From DASWED01 sp036394995 (lineage in GTDB: Bacteria; Actinomycetota; UBA4738; JACQTL01), in NCBI GenBank assembly GCA_036394995.1, contig DASWED010000044.1, forward strand, positions 1 through 46,379: a stretch of 46,379 nt of DNA, written 5' to 3'. Shown here in pieces: positions 16,164-24,570 of the stretch (its first letter is position 1; every line of letters begins with the position of its first letter). The notes under the pieces were generated by a model. That model did no database searches. It worked only from the letters and a program-made list of their open reading frames with translations, and had not been told where the DNA came from. The position numbers were made by a program, and so were the translations under genes.

Positions 16164-16688
16164 ATGGCCATCCTGCCCATCCGACAGCTGGGAGATCCGG
16201 TGCTCCGGCAGCGGGCCAGGCCCGTGGAGGAGTTCGACGAGGCGCTCCTGCGGCTGGTCGAGGACATGATCGAGACCATGTACGACGCCCCGGGGGTGGG
16301 CCTCGCCGCGCCCCAGATCGGGCGGTCCATCCGGCTGTTCGTGTTCGACGACGGGGACGGCACCGGAGCCCGGGCCCTGGTGAATCCCACGCTCGCCGGT
16401 CTCGCCGGCGAGGAGGTCCTGGAGGAAGGATGCCTGTCGATCCGGGGGCCGTACGCGCCGACGAAGCGGGCCACCGGCGTCCACGTGACCGGGCAGAGCC
16501 TGACCGGCCAGCCGGTGCGGTTCGACGCCCAGGGGCTGCTGGCCCGGATCATGCAGCACGAGACCGACCACCTGGACGGGATGCTCTACATCGACCGCCT
16601 GGACGACGAGGGCCGGCGCGAGGTCATGCGCCAGCTCCGGGAGCAGGAGGTGGCCGGTGAACGCGACGGGCGCCGTTCCCAGCGGTAG
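16164..16688 (+). CDS. def: Peptide deformylase
   Basis: Removes the N-formyl group from nascent proteins using a catalytic metal. All three motifs are visible: GVGLAAPQIG, EGCLSIRGP (metal Cys), and QHETDHLDG (two metal His and catalytic Glu). Length 174 aa is typical. It overlaps the start of fmt by 32 bp, pairing the enzyme that removes formyl groups with the one that adds them, a common arrangement. Confidence 0.97.
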   Translation: MAILPIRQLGDPVLRQRARPVEEFDEALLRLVEDMIETMYDAPGVGLAAPQIGRSIRLFVFDDGDGTGARALVNPTLAGLAGEEVLEEGCLSIRGPYAPTKRATGVHVTGQSLTGQPVRFDAQGLLARIMQHETDHLDGMLYIDRLDDEGRREVMRQLREQEVAGERDGRRSQR

Positions 16689-17643
16689 CGGGGTCCGAGC
16701 CGGCCCCCGGGCCCTCCGCGTGACCTTCCTGGGCAACGACCCGTGGTCGGTGCCGCCGCTCGAGGCGCTGGCGGCCTCGCGGCACCGTCCCCAGCTGGTG
16801 GTGACCCGCGTCCCCCGTCCGGCCGGGCGCGGGTCGAGGCTCACCCCCACCGCCGTGGCCGGCGCCGCCCGCCGCCTGGACCTCCACCTGGCCGAGGTGG
16901 AGACCGTGAAGTCCGGGTCCGGGTTCGAACGGCTGGCCGGATCGAGCCCCGACATCATGGTGGTGGTGGCCTACGGCGAGATCCTCCCGGCGGCAGCGCT
17001 CTCCATGCCCGCCGTGGCCCCGGTGAACCTGCACTTCTCCCTCCTCCCGCAGTTGCGGGGGGCCTCCCCGGTCCAGGGCGCGCTCCTGGCAGGGCTGGAA
17101 CGCACCGGCGTGACCACCATGGTCATGGACGAGGGGCTCGACACCGGGCCGGTGCTGCTCCAGCGGGACGAGCCGATCGAACCGGAGGACGACGCCGGGT
17201 CGCTGGGGGAGCGCCTGGCCCGGATCGGGGGAGGGTTGCTGGTCCAGACCCTCGACGGGTTGGCGGCGGGGGACCTCGAATCCCGTCCCCAGGAGGGGGA
17301 ACCCACGTTCGCCCCCAGGCTGAAGGCGGAGGACCGGTGGCTGGACTGGGGGGAGTCCGCCGAGGCGCTGGCCGGCCGGGTGCGGGCGCTGTCCCCGGAG
17401 CCCGCCGCGTCGACCCGGTTCCGGGACGAGATCCTGAAGGTGTTCCGGGCCGAGCCCTTGCCCGGCCCCGCGTCCGGAGACGACCCGGGCACGGTGGTCG
17501 CGGTGGACGGGGAGGGCGTCACCGTGGGGACCGGGAGCGGCCGGCTCCGCCTGCTGGAGGTCGGTCCCGCCGGCCGCCGCCGGATGTCCGCCGCGGAGTT
17601 CGCCCGGGGGCACCGACCGGTCCCCGGCGAGGGGATGGGATGA
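16657..17643 (+). CDS. fmt: Methionyl-tRNA formyltransferase
   Basis: Formylates initiator Met-tRNA with 10-formyl-THF. The formyl-THF binding/catalytic segment NLHFSLLPQLRGASPVQGAL and MDEGLDTGPVL are diagnostic; the C-terminal OB-like domain contains RWLDWGESAEALAGRVRAL. GTG 16657, inside the 3' end of def, gives 328 aa with a ~20-residue N-terminal extension before RVTFLGND. The next gene begins 7 nt later. Confidence 0.96.
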   Translation: MNATGAVPSGSGVRAGPRALRVTFLGNDPWSVPPLEALAASRHRPQLVVTRVPRPAGRGSRLTPTAVAGAARRLDLHLAEVETVKSGSGFERLAGSSPDIMVVVAYGEILPAAALSMPAVAPVNLHFSLLPQLRGASPVQGALLAGLERTGVTTMVMDEGLDTGPVLLQRDEPIEPEDDAGSLGERLARIGGGLLVQTLDGLAAGDLESRPQEGEPTFAPRLKAEDRWLDWGESAEALAGRVRALSPEPAASTRFRDEILKVFRAEPLPGPASGDDPGTVVAVDGEGVTVGTGSGRLRLLEVGPAGRRRMSAAEFARGHRPVPGEGMG

Positions 17644-17650
17644 CGGCCCG

Positions 17651-19033
17651 ATGACCGGTCCGCCGCGAGGCCGGGGGCGTGGCCGGCCGGCGACCGGGCC
17701 CCGGCGGCCCGCGGGTCGTCCGCCCCCGGTCTCCGGTCCCCGACGTTCGGCGGACCCCCGTGAGGTGGCCCTGGAGGTGATCCGCCGGGTCACCGAGGAC
17801 CGCGCGTACTCCACGCTGGCCATGGCCGCGGCCCTGGACCGCTCGGCCCTGGAGGGCCGGGACCGGGCCCTGGCCACGGAGCTCGGGTACGGGACCCTCC
17901 GCCGCCTCCGTTCGCTCGACTGGGCCATCGCACCCCACGTGAGCCGGCCGCTGGAGCGCGTCACCCCGCGGGCGCTGACGTACCTCCGCCTGGGCGCCTA
18001 CCAGCTGCTGTTCACGCGAACCCCGGATCACGCGGCGGTGTCGGAGACCGTCCGCCTGGCCCGGGGCGGCGAACGGGGGTTCGTGAACGCGGTGCTCCGG
18101 TCCCTGGCGGCGAATCCCCCGCAGTGGCCCGCCGGGTCGGACGACGAGTCGGTCGCCATCCGGACGGGCCTCGCGCCGTGGGCGGTGGCGGAGCTCCGGG
18201 CCACTCTGCCGGATCCGGGCGAGGTCGTGGAGGCCGCCGAGGCCCTGGCCCGGCCCGCGGCGCTGTGTCTTCGAACGAACACCTGCCGGACCTCGGTGGA
18301 GGACCTGGAGGGGGCCCTCCGCGGCGCGGGGTTCCACCCTCGGCGCGGCGGCCTGCACGAGGGCTCGCTGCTGGTGGACGAGGCCTCGCCGGCGCGCCTC
18401 CCCGGGTTCCGGGAGGGGTGGTTCGCCGTCCAGGACCAGGCCTCCGCGTTCGTGGTCCGGGCCCTCGACCTCCGGCCGGGCGACCGCGCGCTCGAGGCCT
18501 GCGCCGGGCCCGGCGGGAAGGCCACCCACGCGGCGTGCCTGGTCGGCGACGACGGGCTGGTGGTGGCGGGGGACGTCTCGCCGGCCCGGGCCCGGCTGGT
18601 GTCGAACCTGGCGGCCCGGCTGGGGGCGCCGGCCCGCGTGCTGGTCCAGGACGCCCGCCGCCCGGCGCTCCGCGCCGGGTTCGACAGGGTGCTCGTCGAC
18701 GCCCCGTGCTCCGGGCTGGGGGCCGCCCGGCGGCGCCCGGAGCTGCTGTGGCGCCCGGCCCGGGACGACCTCTCCCGGCTGGCCCGGCTGCAGGTGGCCG
18801 TCGCGGCCGGCGCGGCGGAGCTCCTCCGGGTGGGAGGGCGTCTGGTGTACTCCGTGTGCACCTATCCGCGGGCCGAGACCGACGCGGCGTGCCGCGCGCT
18901 CCTCCGCCACCGCCCCGATCTGGAGCCGGCGGCCGTCGAGGGGCCCGACGGTCCCGCCGAACGGGTCCGCCTGTGGCCCCACCGCCACGACTCCGACGCC
19001 ATGTTCCTGGCGGCCTTCACCAGGGTTCGCTGA
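17651..19033 (+). CDS. rsmB: 16S rRNA m5C967 methyltransferase
   Basis: SAM-dependent RNA cytosine-5 methyltransferase (Sun/Fmu family). A ~30-residue Arg/Pro/Gly-rich N-terminal tail precedes the NusB-like domain (PREVALEVIRRVTEDRAYS). The catalytic domain has the SAM site LEACAGPGGKATHAA, motif IV VDAPCSGLGAARRRPE, and the nucleophile region YSVCTYPRAETD with its Cys. Length 460 aa is normal. It closes the def-fmt-rsmB run, as in Mycobacterium. Confidence 0.95.
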   Translation: MTGPPRGRGRGRPATGPRRPAGRPPPVSGPRRSADPREVALEVIRRVTEDRAYSTLAMAAALDRSALEGRDRALATELGYGTLRRLRSLDWAIAPHVSRPLERVTPRALTYLRLGAYQLLFTRTPDHAAVSETVRLARGGERGFVNAVLRSLAANPPQWPAGSDDESVAIRTGLAPWAVAELRATLPDPGEVVEAAEALARPAALCLRTNTCRTSVEDLEGALRGAGFHPRRGGLHEGSLLVDEASPARLPGFREGWFAVQDQASAFVVRALDLRPGDRALEACAGPGGKATHAACLVGDDGLVVAGDVSPARARLVSNLAARLGAPARVLVQDARRPALRAGFDRVLVDAPCSGLGAARRRPELLWRPARDDLSRLARLQVAVAAGAAELLRVGGRLVYSVCTYPRAETDAACRALLRHRPDLEPAAVEGPDGPAERVRLWPHRHDSDAMFLAAFTRVR

Positions 19034-19072
19034 GGGTCGACCGGCCGTCGCCTCCCGGGGGGACACGGGGCA

Positions 19073-19078
19073 TAGAAT
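19073..19078 (+). promoter_or_regulatory. -10 element upstream of the REC-GGDEF gene
   Basis: TAGAAT is followed after 8 nt by ATG 19087. It may drive a leaderless small reading frame or a ~145-nt leader for the response regulator gene at 19229. No clear -35 is seen. Confidence 0.45.
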
Positions 19079-19086
19079 CGGGCCCG

Positions 19087-19227
19087 ATGACCCCCCACGG
19101 TGCACCGCCTGGCACCATCCCGGGACGCCCTTCCGCCATTCCTCAAGACGCCCCCCGAACGTGCCGACTGCTGTTGAGAGAGAGCACCGAGACCTGTCCG
19201 GGATGGCCGGACAGGGAAGGGGACTGA
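19087..19227 (+). CDS. Possible leader ORF, 46 aa (uncertain)
   Basis: The frame from ATG 19087 encodes 46 residues rich in Pro, Arg and Gly and ends 1 nt before the GTG of the response regulator gene. The ATG sits 8 nt after a TAGAAT hexamer, which fits leaderless translation. There is no recognisable domain, and codon composition is not decisive. It could simply be untranslated leader. Confidence 0.25.
   Translation: MTPHGAPPGTIPGRPSAIPQDAPRTCRLLLRESTETCPGWPDREGD
19193..19214 (+). promoter_or_regulatory. Hairpin next to the Shine-Dalgarno of the REC-GGDEF gene
   Basis: CCTGTCCGG (19193-19201) and CCGGACAGG (19206-19214) are perfect 9-bp arms with a 4-nt loop. The 3' arm touches the Shine-Dalgarno stretch GGGAAGGGG (19213-19221) before GTG 19229, so the fold could limit ribosome access. 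Confidence 0.5.
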
Positions 19228-19228
19228 C

Positions 19229-20158
19229 GTGGCGGAAACCATCCTGGTGGTGGACGACGATCCGGACATCGCCCGGTTCGTCGAGGTCAACCTGCGCTCC
19301 GTGGGCTACGACGTCTCGGTGGCCGGCGACGGTGAGGAGGCCCTCAGGAAGGCGGAGGAGCTCCACCCCGACCTGGTCCTGCTCGACGTGATGATGCCGC
19401 GGGTGGACGGGTTCGAGGTGGCCCAGCGGCTCCGCCGGAACCCCCGCACCGCCAACACGAACATCATCATGCTGACAGCGAAGGCGTTGTCCTCCGACAA
19501 GGTGCTGGGCCTGACCTCGGGCGCCGACGACTACATCATCAAGCCGTTCGACCCGATCGAGCTCCTGGCGCGGGTGAAGACGACGCTCCGCCGGGCGAAG
19601 GACATGAAGGCGCTGTCGCCGCTCACCGGGCTCCCCGGGAACATCCGCATCCAGGAGGAGATCCAGCGCAAGGTCGACGACGACGTGCCGTTCGCCGTCC
19701 TGTACTGCGACCTCGACAACTTCAAGGCGTACAACGACCACTACGGGTTCGCCCGGGGTGACCGGGTGATCGTGGCCGCGGCCCGGATCCTGCAGGAGGT
19801 CGTGGAGGAGCTGGTGCGATCCGAGGGATTCGTGGGCCACGTCGGCGGCGACGACTTCGTCGTGGTGCTGGCCCCCGAGGTGGCCGAACAGGCCGCCGCG
19901 ACGATGTGCCAGCGGTTCGACCGCGAGATCCGGCACTTCTACGACCGCGAGGACCTGGAGCGGGGATGGGTCGAGGTGGAGGACCGCCAGGGCGTCCTCC
20001 AGCGGTTCGGGCTCATCGCGATCTCCATCGGCGTGGCCTCCACGGCCCGCCGGAAGTTCACCCACTACGGCGAGGCCGTGGACGTGGCCACCGAGATGAA
20101 GCAGTACGCCAAGCGCCAGCCCGGCTCGTCGTTCGCGGTCGACAGACGCACCAACTAG
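19229..20158 (+). CDS. Response regulator with GGDEF (diguanylate cyclase-like) output
   Basis: REC receiver domain (about residues 4-120) with acidic pocket VVDDDPD, phospho-acceptor Asp53 in LVLLDVMMPRVDG, and Lys in DDYIIKPFDP. A GGDEF-type domain follows, with YCDLDNFKAYND and the active loop HVGGDDFVVV. The loop reads GGDDF rather than GGDEF or GGEEF, so cyclase activity is plausible but not certain. An RxxD-like product-inhibition site is not evident. No sensor kinase gene is adjacent. GTG 19229 with AAGGGG upstream, 309 aa, cytosolic. Confidence 0.9.
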   Translation: MAETILVVDDDPDIARFVEVNLRSVGYDVSVAGDGEEALRKAEELHPDLVLLDVMMPRVDGFEVAQRLRRNPRTANTNIIMLTAKALSSDKVLGLTSGADDYIIKPFDPIELLARVKTTLRRAKDMKALSPLTGLPGNIRIQEEIQRKVDDDVPFAVLYCDLDNFKAYNDHYGFARGDRVIVAAARILQEVVEELVRSEGFVGHVGGDDFVVVLAPEVAEQAAATMCQRFDREIRHFYDREDLERGWVEVEDRQGVLQRFGLIAISIGVASTARRKFTHYGEAVDVATEMKQYAKRQPGSSFAVDRRTN

Positions 20159-20169
20159 CCCTCCCGACC

Positions 20170-20175
20170 TATACT
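20170..20175 (+). promoter_or_regulatory. rib operon -10 element
   Basis: TATACT lies 17 nt before the first paired base of the FMN riboswitch (20192), so the transcript would begin near 20182. The -35 region is weak (CGCACC at 20147 by position). Confidence 0.55.
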
Positions 20176-20191
20176 TCCGTCTGGAACTGCT

Positions 20192-20314
20192 CGTTCTCGG
20201 GGCGGGGCGGAAGTCCCCACCGGCGGTGAGAGTCCGCGACCCCCTGGCAGCCAGTCGGGGGTGGACCCGGTGCGATTCCGGGACCGACCGTGAAAGTCGG
20301 GATGGAAGAGGACG
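20192..20314 (+). ncRNA. FMN riboswitch (RFN element)
   Basis: The conserved RFN blocks are present in order: GGGGCGGGGCGGAAGTCCCC, ACCGGCGGTGA, AGTCCGCGAC, GGACCCGGTGCGATTCCGGG, ACCGACCGTGAAAGTC, and GGATGGAAGAGG. Helix P1 closes between CGTTCTC (20192-20198) and GAGGACG (20308-20314) with one G-U pair. It binds FMN and should reduce expression of the riboflavin operon that starts 72 nt downstream. Confidence 0.96.
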
Positions 20315-20317
20315 GGC

Positions 20318-20344
20318 GAGGTGGCCGGCCGTGCGCCGGTCCTC
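20318..20344 (+). promoter_or_regulatory. Hairpin in the riboswitch expression platform
   Basis: GAGG (20318-20321) pairs with CCTC (20341-20344) and CCGGC (20325-20329) with GCCGG (20335-20339). It directly follows the aptamer. It has no T-run, so it may act by Rho or by altering access to the ribD ribosome site rather than as an intrinsic terminator. Confidence 0.4.
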
Positions 20345-20385
20345 GTGCCGTTGTCCACGCCCCTCGACCGAGTCTGAGGATGGCG

Positions 20386-21483
20386 ATGGACGACGAGACG
20401 TTGATGCGCCGGGCCCTGGACCTCGCCGAGCGAGGCCGGGGGCTGGTGTCCCCGAACCCGCTGGTCGGCGCCGTGCTGGTCCGCGACGGCCGGGTGGTCG
20501 GCGAGGGATGGCACGAGGGGCCCGGCACGGCCCACGCCGAGGCCATGGCCGTGGCCCGGGCCGGCGAGGACGCCCGGGGCGCCACGCTGGTCGTCACGCT
20601 CGAGCCCTGCGACCACCACGGCCGGACCCCGCCCTGTACCGAGGCGCTCATCGCCGCGGGCGTGGCGGAGGTGGTGGCGGCCGCCGGGGACCCCAATCCC
20701 GTGGTGGACGGCCGGGGGTTCGCCCGGCTGCGGGAGGCGGGAGTCGAGGTTCGAACCGGCGTCCTCGAACGCGAGGCGGAGCGACGGAACGCGGCGTTCC
20801 GGCGGCACGTCGTCACCGGGCTGCCGTTCGTCACGCTGAAGATGGCGGCGACGCTCGACGGCAAGGTCGCGGCGCGGGATGGGTCCTCGCGGTGGATCAC
20901 CGGGGAGGCGGCCCGAGCGGACGTGCATCGGCTTCGCGGCGACTCCGACGCGATCGTGGTGGGGGCCGGAACGGCCCTGGCCGACGACCCCGCGCTGACC
21001 GTCCGGGACCCGGACTACCGCGGTCGTCCCGTGCTCCGGGTGGTGGTGGATGCCGCCGGCCGGGTCCCCGGTACCGGCCGGCTGTTCTCCGACGAGGCCC
21101 CGACGCTGGTGGCCACGTCCGATGACGCGGATCCCGGCGCGGTGGACGCCTGGCGGGCGGCCGGCGCCGAGGTGGTGGCGTTCCCCCGGGCACCGGGCGG
21201 AGTGCCCCTGGCCGAGCTCATGGCCCACCTGGGAAAGCGCGACGTGCAGTCGGTGCTCCTGGAGGGCGGTCCGACGCTCGCGTTCAGCGCGGCCCGGGAC
21301 GGCGTGGTGGACCGGCTCGTCCTGTTCTGGGCCCCGAAGCTCCTGGGCGGCTCCGGCGCGCCCGGCGTGCTGGCCGGCGAGGGGTTCGCCCCCGTGGGCG
21401 ACGCGGTGGACCTCGAGATCGTGTCCGTGGAGCGCGTGGGCCCGGACCTGAAGGTGGAGGCGGATGTTCACCGGGATCGTTGA
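20386..21483 (+). CDS. ribD: Bifunctional diaminohydroxyphosphoribosylaminopyrimidine deaminase / reductase
   Basis: Performs the second and third steps of riboflavin synthesis. The deaminase zinc site is seen in GTAHAEAMAVARAG and LEPCDHHGRTPPC; the C-terminal reductase has LKMAATLDGKVAARDGSSRWITG and LLEGGPTLA. ATG 20386 has TGAGG at a 6-nt spacing, whereas ATG 20380 abuts that Shine-Dalgarno. Length 365 aa. The 3' end overlaps ribE by 20 bp. Controlled by the upstream FMN riboswitch. Confidence 0.96.
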   Translation: MDDETLMRRALDLAERGRGLVSPNPLVGAVLVRDGRVVGEGWHEGPGTAHAEAMAVARAGEDARGATLVVTLEPCDHHGRTPPCTEALIAAGVAEVVAAAGDPNPVVDGRGFARLREAGVEVRTGVLEREAERRNAAFRRHVVTGLPFVTLKMAATLDGKVAARDGSSRWITGEAARADVHRLRGDSDAIVVGAGTALADDPALTVRDPDYRGRPVLRVVVDAAGRVPGTGRLFSDEAPTLVATSDDADPGAVDAWRAAGAEVVAFPRAPGGVPLAELMAHLGKRDVQSVLLEGGPTLAFSAARDGVVDRLVLFWAPKLLGGSGAPGVLAGEGFAPVGDAVDLEIVSVERVGPDLKVEADVHRDR

Positions 21484-22060
21484 GGAGCTCGGTCGCGTCC
21501 GGGACCTGGAGGGTCCCCGGCTCACCGTGGCCTGCACGACGGTGTCCCAGGACTCGCCTGTCGGGGCCTCGGTCGCCGTGAACGGCGTGTGCCTCACGGT
21601 GATCGGCGGGGACGGCGAGTGGCTGGGGTTCGACGTCAGCGAGGAGACGTTCGCCCGGACCGCGCTGGGCCGTCTCCGGCCGGGCCATCCGGTGAATCTC
21701 GAACGGCCGGTGACCCTGCTGTCGCGCCTGGGGGGCCACCTGGTCCAGGGCCACGTGGACGGGGTGGGAACGGTGGCCGCGGTGACCCCGCAGGAGGGCG
21801 GCGCCACGATCGCCGTCCGGGCCCCCGAGGAGCTGGATCGATACCTCGTGGAGAAGGGATCGGTGGCGGTGGACGGCGTGAGCCTCACCGTCGCCTCCCT
21901 GGACGGCTCGGAATTCACCTTCGCGCTCGTCCCGCACACGCTGGCGGTGACCACGCTGGGGACGGCCCGGGCCGGGGATCCGGTGAACCTCGAGGTGGAC
22001 GTGATCGCGAAGTACGTGGAGCGGCTGATCCGGCCGCATGCTCGAGAGGAGCTGGCATGA
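21464..22060 (+). CDS. ribE: Riboflavin synthase, alpha subunit
   Basis: Dismutates two lumazine molecules to riboflavin. Two tandem lumazine-binding repeats are visible, the first starting MFTGIVEELGRV with VNGVCLTV, the second near GHLVQGHVDGVGTV with VDGVSLTVASL. Length 198 aa is normal. The start overlaps the end of ribD, and the stop overlaps ribBA ATG by 4 bp. Confidence 0.96.
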   Translation: MFTGIVEELGRVRDLEGPRLTVACTTVSQDSPVGASVAVNGVCLTVIGGDGEWLGFDVSEETFARTALGRLRPGHPVNLERPVTLLSRLGGHLVQGHVDGVGTVAAVTPQEGGATIAVRAPEELDRYLVEKGSVAVDGVSLTVASLDGSEFTFALVPHTLAVTTLGTARAGDPVNLEVDVIAKYVERLIRPHAREELA

Positions 22061-23316
22061 CCGAGGACCAGGACCGCTCCGGCGTGTTCGATTCGATCGA
22101 GGACGCCGTGGAGGACATCAAGCGGGGGCAGATGGTGATCGTCGTGGACGACGCCGACCGCGAGAACGAGGGGGATCTCATCCTGGCCGCCTCGACGATC
22201 ACGCCGGAGGCCATCGCGTTCATGGTCCGGCACACCAGCGGCGTGATCTGTATGCCGGTGGTGGGGGACCGGCTGGACGAGCTGCGGATCCCGCTCATGG
22301 TGAGCGACGTGACCGACCCCCAACGGACCGCGTTCACGGTCTCGGTGGACGCCCGCCGGGGGACCACCACCGGCATCTCGGCGGGCGACCGGGCGACCAC
22401 GGTGCGGTGCATCATCGACCCGGACACGAAGCCCGACGACCTGGCCCGGCCCGGGCACGTGTTCCCGCTGCGGTACCGCCAGGGAGGCGTCCTGAAGCGG
22501 GCCGGACACACCGAGGCGGCGGTGGACCTCGCCGTCCTGGCAGGGCTGTACCCGGCCGGCGTCCTGTGCGAGATCGTGAACGAGGACGGCACCATGTCGC
22601 GGCTCCCCGAGCTCGTGGGGTTCTCGAAGCGGCACGGGCTGAAGCTCATCTCGATCGCCGACCTCATCAAGTACCGGCGGCGCCGGGAGAAGCTCATCCA
22701 GAAGGTGGCCGAGGCGAAGATCCCCACCGACCACGGCGAGTTCGCGGTGTCCGCGTACGAGAGCACGGTGGACGGCCGGGTCCACGTCGCGATGGTGCTG
22801 GGCGAGGTCGGCGACGGCGAACGGATCCTGGTCCGGGTCCACTCGGAGTGCCTGACCGGCGACGTGTTCGGCTCGCTCCGGTGCGACTGCGGGGCCCAGC
22901 TCGACTCGGCGCTGCGCAGGGTCGGCGAGGAGGGTCGCGGGGTGATCCTGTACATCCGGGGGCACGAGGGACGGGCCATCGGGCTCACCCACAAGCTCCG
23001 GGCCTACCAGCTCCAGGAGACGGGCCGGGACACCGTGGAGGCCAACCTGGACCTGGGGTTCCCGCCGGACCCCCGCGACTACGGGATCGGCGCCCAGATC
23101 CTGGTCGACCTCGGCGTGCGGTCCATGCGCCTGCTGACGAACAACCCCGCCAAGCGTGCCGGCCTGGAGGGCTACGGCCTGTCGATCGCGGAGCGGGTTC
23201 CCCTGGAGACCCGGCCCACCGAACAGAACATCGGGTACCTCAAGGCCAAGCGGGAGAAGCTCGGGCACATCCTGGACGGGCTGGACAGGGTGGTGGAGAC
23301 GGAGGTCGCGCCGTGA
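22057..23316 (+). CDS. ribBA: 3,4-DHBP synthase / GTP cyclohydrolase II fusion
   Basis: Supplies both precursors of the riboflavin pathway. The N-terminal RibB part has VDDADRENEGDLILAA, the RHTSG segment, and HTEAAVDL. The C-terminal RibA part has RVHSECLTGDVFGSLRCDCG, giving the three zinc cysteines, and the GTP-binding region RGHEGRAIGL; it ends with LLTNNPAKRAGLEGYGL. At 419 aa both domains are complete. GAGAGGAGC precedes ATG 22057, which overlaps the ribE stop. Confidence 0.97.
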   Translation: MTEDQDRSGVFDSIEDAVEDIKRGQMVIVVDDADRENEGDLILAASTITPEAIAFMVRHTSGVICMPVVGDRLDELRIPLMVSDVTDPQRTAFTVSVDARRGTTTGISAGDRATTVRCIIDPDTKPDDLARPGHVFPLRYRQGGVLKRAGHTEAAVDLAVLAGLYPAGVLCEIVNEDGTMSRLPELVGFSKRHGLKLISIADLIKYRRRREKLIQKVAEAKIPTDHGEFAVSAYESTVDGRVHVAMVLGEVGDGERILVRVHSECLTGDVFGSLRCDCGAQLDSALRRVGEEGRGVILYIRGHEGRAIGLTHKLRAYQLQETGRDTVEANLDLGFPPDPRDYGIGAQILVDLGVRSMRLLTNNPAKRAGLEGYGLSIAERVPLETRPTEQNIGYLKAKREKLGHILDGLDRVVETEVAP

Positions 23317-23789
23317 GGACCTTCCAGGGCGGCTTCGAGGCGAGAGGGCGCCGGTTCGCCGTCGCGGCGTCGCGATTCAACGAGGTCGTGGTGCAGAAGC
23401 TGGTGGACGGGGCACTGGCGTGCCTGCGCAAGCACGGCGTGGCCGACGACGACATGGACCTGGCATGGACGCCGGGCGCGTTCGAGCTGCCCCTGGTGGC
23501 GCGAACGCTGGCCGCCACTGGCGCGTACGACGCGGTGATCTGCCTGGGCGCGGTGATCCGGGGCGACACGGCGCACTTCGACCTGGTCGCGGGCGAGGCC
23601 GCAGCCGGGATCCGAACGGCCTCCGAGGCGACCGGCGTGCCGGTGATCTTCGGGGTGCTGGCCACCGAGACGTTCGAGCAGGCCGTGGACCGGGCGGGGG
23701 GCAAGCACGGGAACAGGGGGTGGGACGCCGCCATGGCGGCCATGGAGATGGCAGGATTGATGGACGCCCTGCCGAAGACGGAGCGCTGA
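23313..23789 (+). CDS. ribH: 6,7-dimethyl-8-ribityllumazine synthase
   Basis: Condenses the RibBA and RibD products to lumazine. The core motifs WTPGAFELPLVA, LGAVIRGDTAHFD (with the catalytic His) and GGKHGNRGWDAA are clear. GTG 23313 overlaps the ribBA stop (GTGA) and gives 158 aa. Last gene of the riboflavin operon. Confidence 0.96.
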   Translation: MRTFQGGFEARGRRFAVAASRFNEVVVQKLVDGALACLRKHGVADDDMDLAWTPGAFELPLVARTLAATGAYDAVICLGAVIRGDTAHFDLVAGEAAAGIRTASEATGVPVIFGVLATETFEQAVDRAGGKHGNRGWDAAMAAMEMAGLMDALPKTER

Positions 23790-23822
23790 CGCGCCGGCGG
23801 GGTCCCGGGAGGTGGTCGGCCG

Positions 23823-24173
23823 ATGATCGTGGAGAAACCTTGGGGCAAGGTCAGCACGTACGCCCTGAACCAGACCTCGTCGGTCCGGATCATCACGATC
23901 GAACCGGGACAGGAGACCAGCGAGCACTACCACCAGCTGCGGGACGAGATGTGGATCGTGCTCGACGAGGGCCTGAAGATCCAGATCGGGAACCGCCAGG
24001 TGGACGCGCGGCCCGGCGACGAGTTCGTGGTGTCGTCGGAGGAGCCGCACCGGATCTCGAACGCCGGGTCCGGCCGCGGCCGGGTCCTGGAGATCGCGCA
24101 CGGCTACACCACGGAGGACGACGTGTTCCGCCTCCAGGACGACTACGGCCGGCCCCTCGAGCCGGAGTGGTAG
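23823..24173 (+). CDS. KPWG-type cupin, mannose-6-phosphate isomerase-like
   Basis: Single-domain cupin of 116 residues. It begins with the KPWG motif seen in the C-terminal domain of type II phosphomannose isomerases and continues HYHQLRDEMWIVLDEG, giving the metal-binding His/Glu set, then RPGDEFVVSSEEPHRISN for the second cupin motif. It could isomerise mannose-6-phosphate/fructose-6-phosphate or be an uncharacterised sugar-phosphate cupin. GGGAGGTGG precedes ATG 23823. It lies 33 nt after ribH and may be cotranscribed with it, though no functional link is evident. Confidence 0.8.
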   Translation: MIVEKPWGKVSTYALNQTSSVRIITIEPGQETSEHYHQLRDEMWIVLDEGLKIQIGNRQVDARPGDEFVVSSEEPHRISNAGSGRGRVLEIAHGYTTEDDVFRLQDDYGRPLEPEW

Positions 24174-24237
24174 CCCGAACGCCGTCTCGACGGATCGGAC
24201 GGCTCGCGACCGGTCGGCTCGCATGTTCGCCCGCCCG

Positions 24238-24267
24238 TTGATTCGCCGAGTCGGCCGATGCTAGGCT
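24238..24267 (+). promoter_or_regulatory. csp promoter
   Basis: TTGATT (24238-24243) and TAGGCT (24262-24267) are 18 bp apart. Transcription from about 24274 would give a 5' leader of roughly 70 nt before GTG 24347; long leaders are common for cold-shock genes. Confidence 0.55.
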
Positions 24268-24346
24268 CCGCGCGGTTTTTCCACAGAAGGGGGAACCGGT
24301 TTGGCCGGTGCAACCTGTCCCTCGCGCCGGGTGCGAAGGAGGAGGC

Positions 24347-24550
24347 GTGTCCCAGGGAACGGTGAAATGGTTCAGCAACGAGAAGGGCTACGGGTTCATC
24401 GCCCGGAGTGACGGAGAGGACGTGTTCGTACACTTCAGCGCCATCACGGGGGACGGGTACCGGACCCTCAACGAAGGCCAGGAGGTGGAGTTCGACATCG
24501 TCGAGGGCCCGAAGGGCAAGCAGGCCGCGAACGTCCGGCCGGTGGGCTAG
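24347..24550 (+). CDS. Cold-shock protein (CspA family)
   Basis: Single OB-fold nucleic-acid chaperone. RNP1 (KGYGFI) and RNP2 (VFVHFSAI) motifs are present, as is the family opening GTVKWFSNEKGYGFI. GTG 24347 follows AAGGAGGAGGC and gives the usual 67 residues; an in-frame ATG further upstream (24308) would add 13 atypical residues. Monocistronic between its own promoter and terminator. Confidence 0.95.
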   Translation: MSQGTVKWFSNEKGYGFIARSDGEDVFVHFSAITGDGYRTLNEGQEVEFDIVEGPKGKQAANVRPVG

Positions 24551-24570
24551 CCGGTCGGGGAGCGCTGCTC

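Noticed and set aside
20155..23268. Antisense frame of over 1000 codons across the rib operon
   Set aside because: It is antisense to four clear rib genes and the FMN riboswitch, with low-complexity His/Arg/Gly-rich translation.
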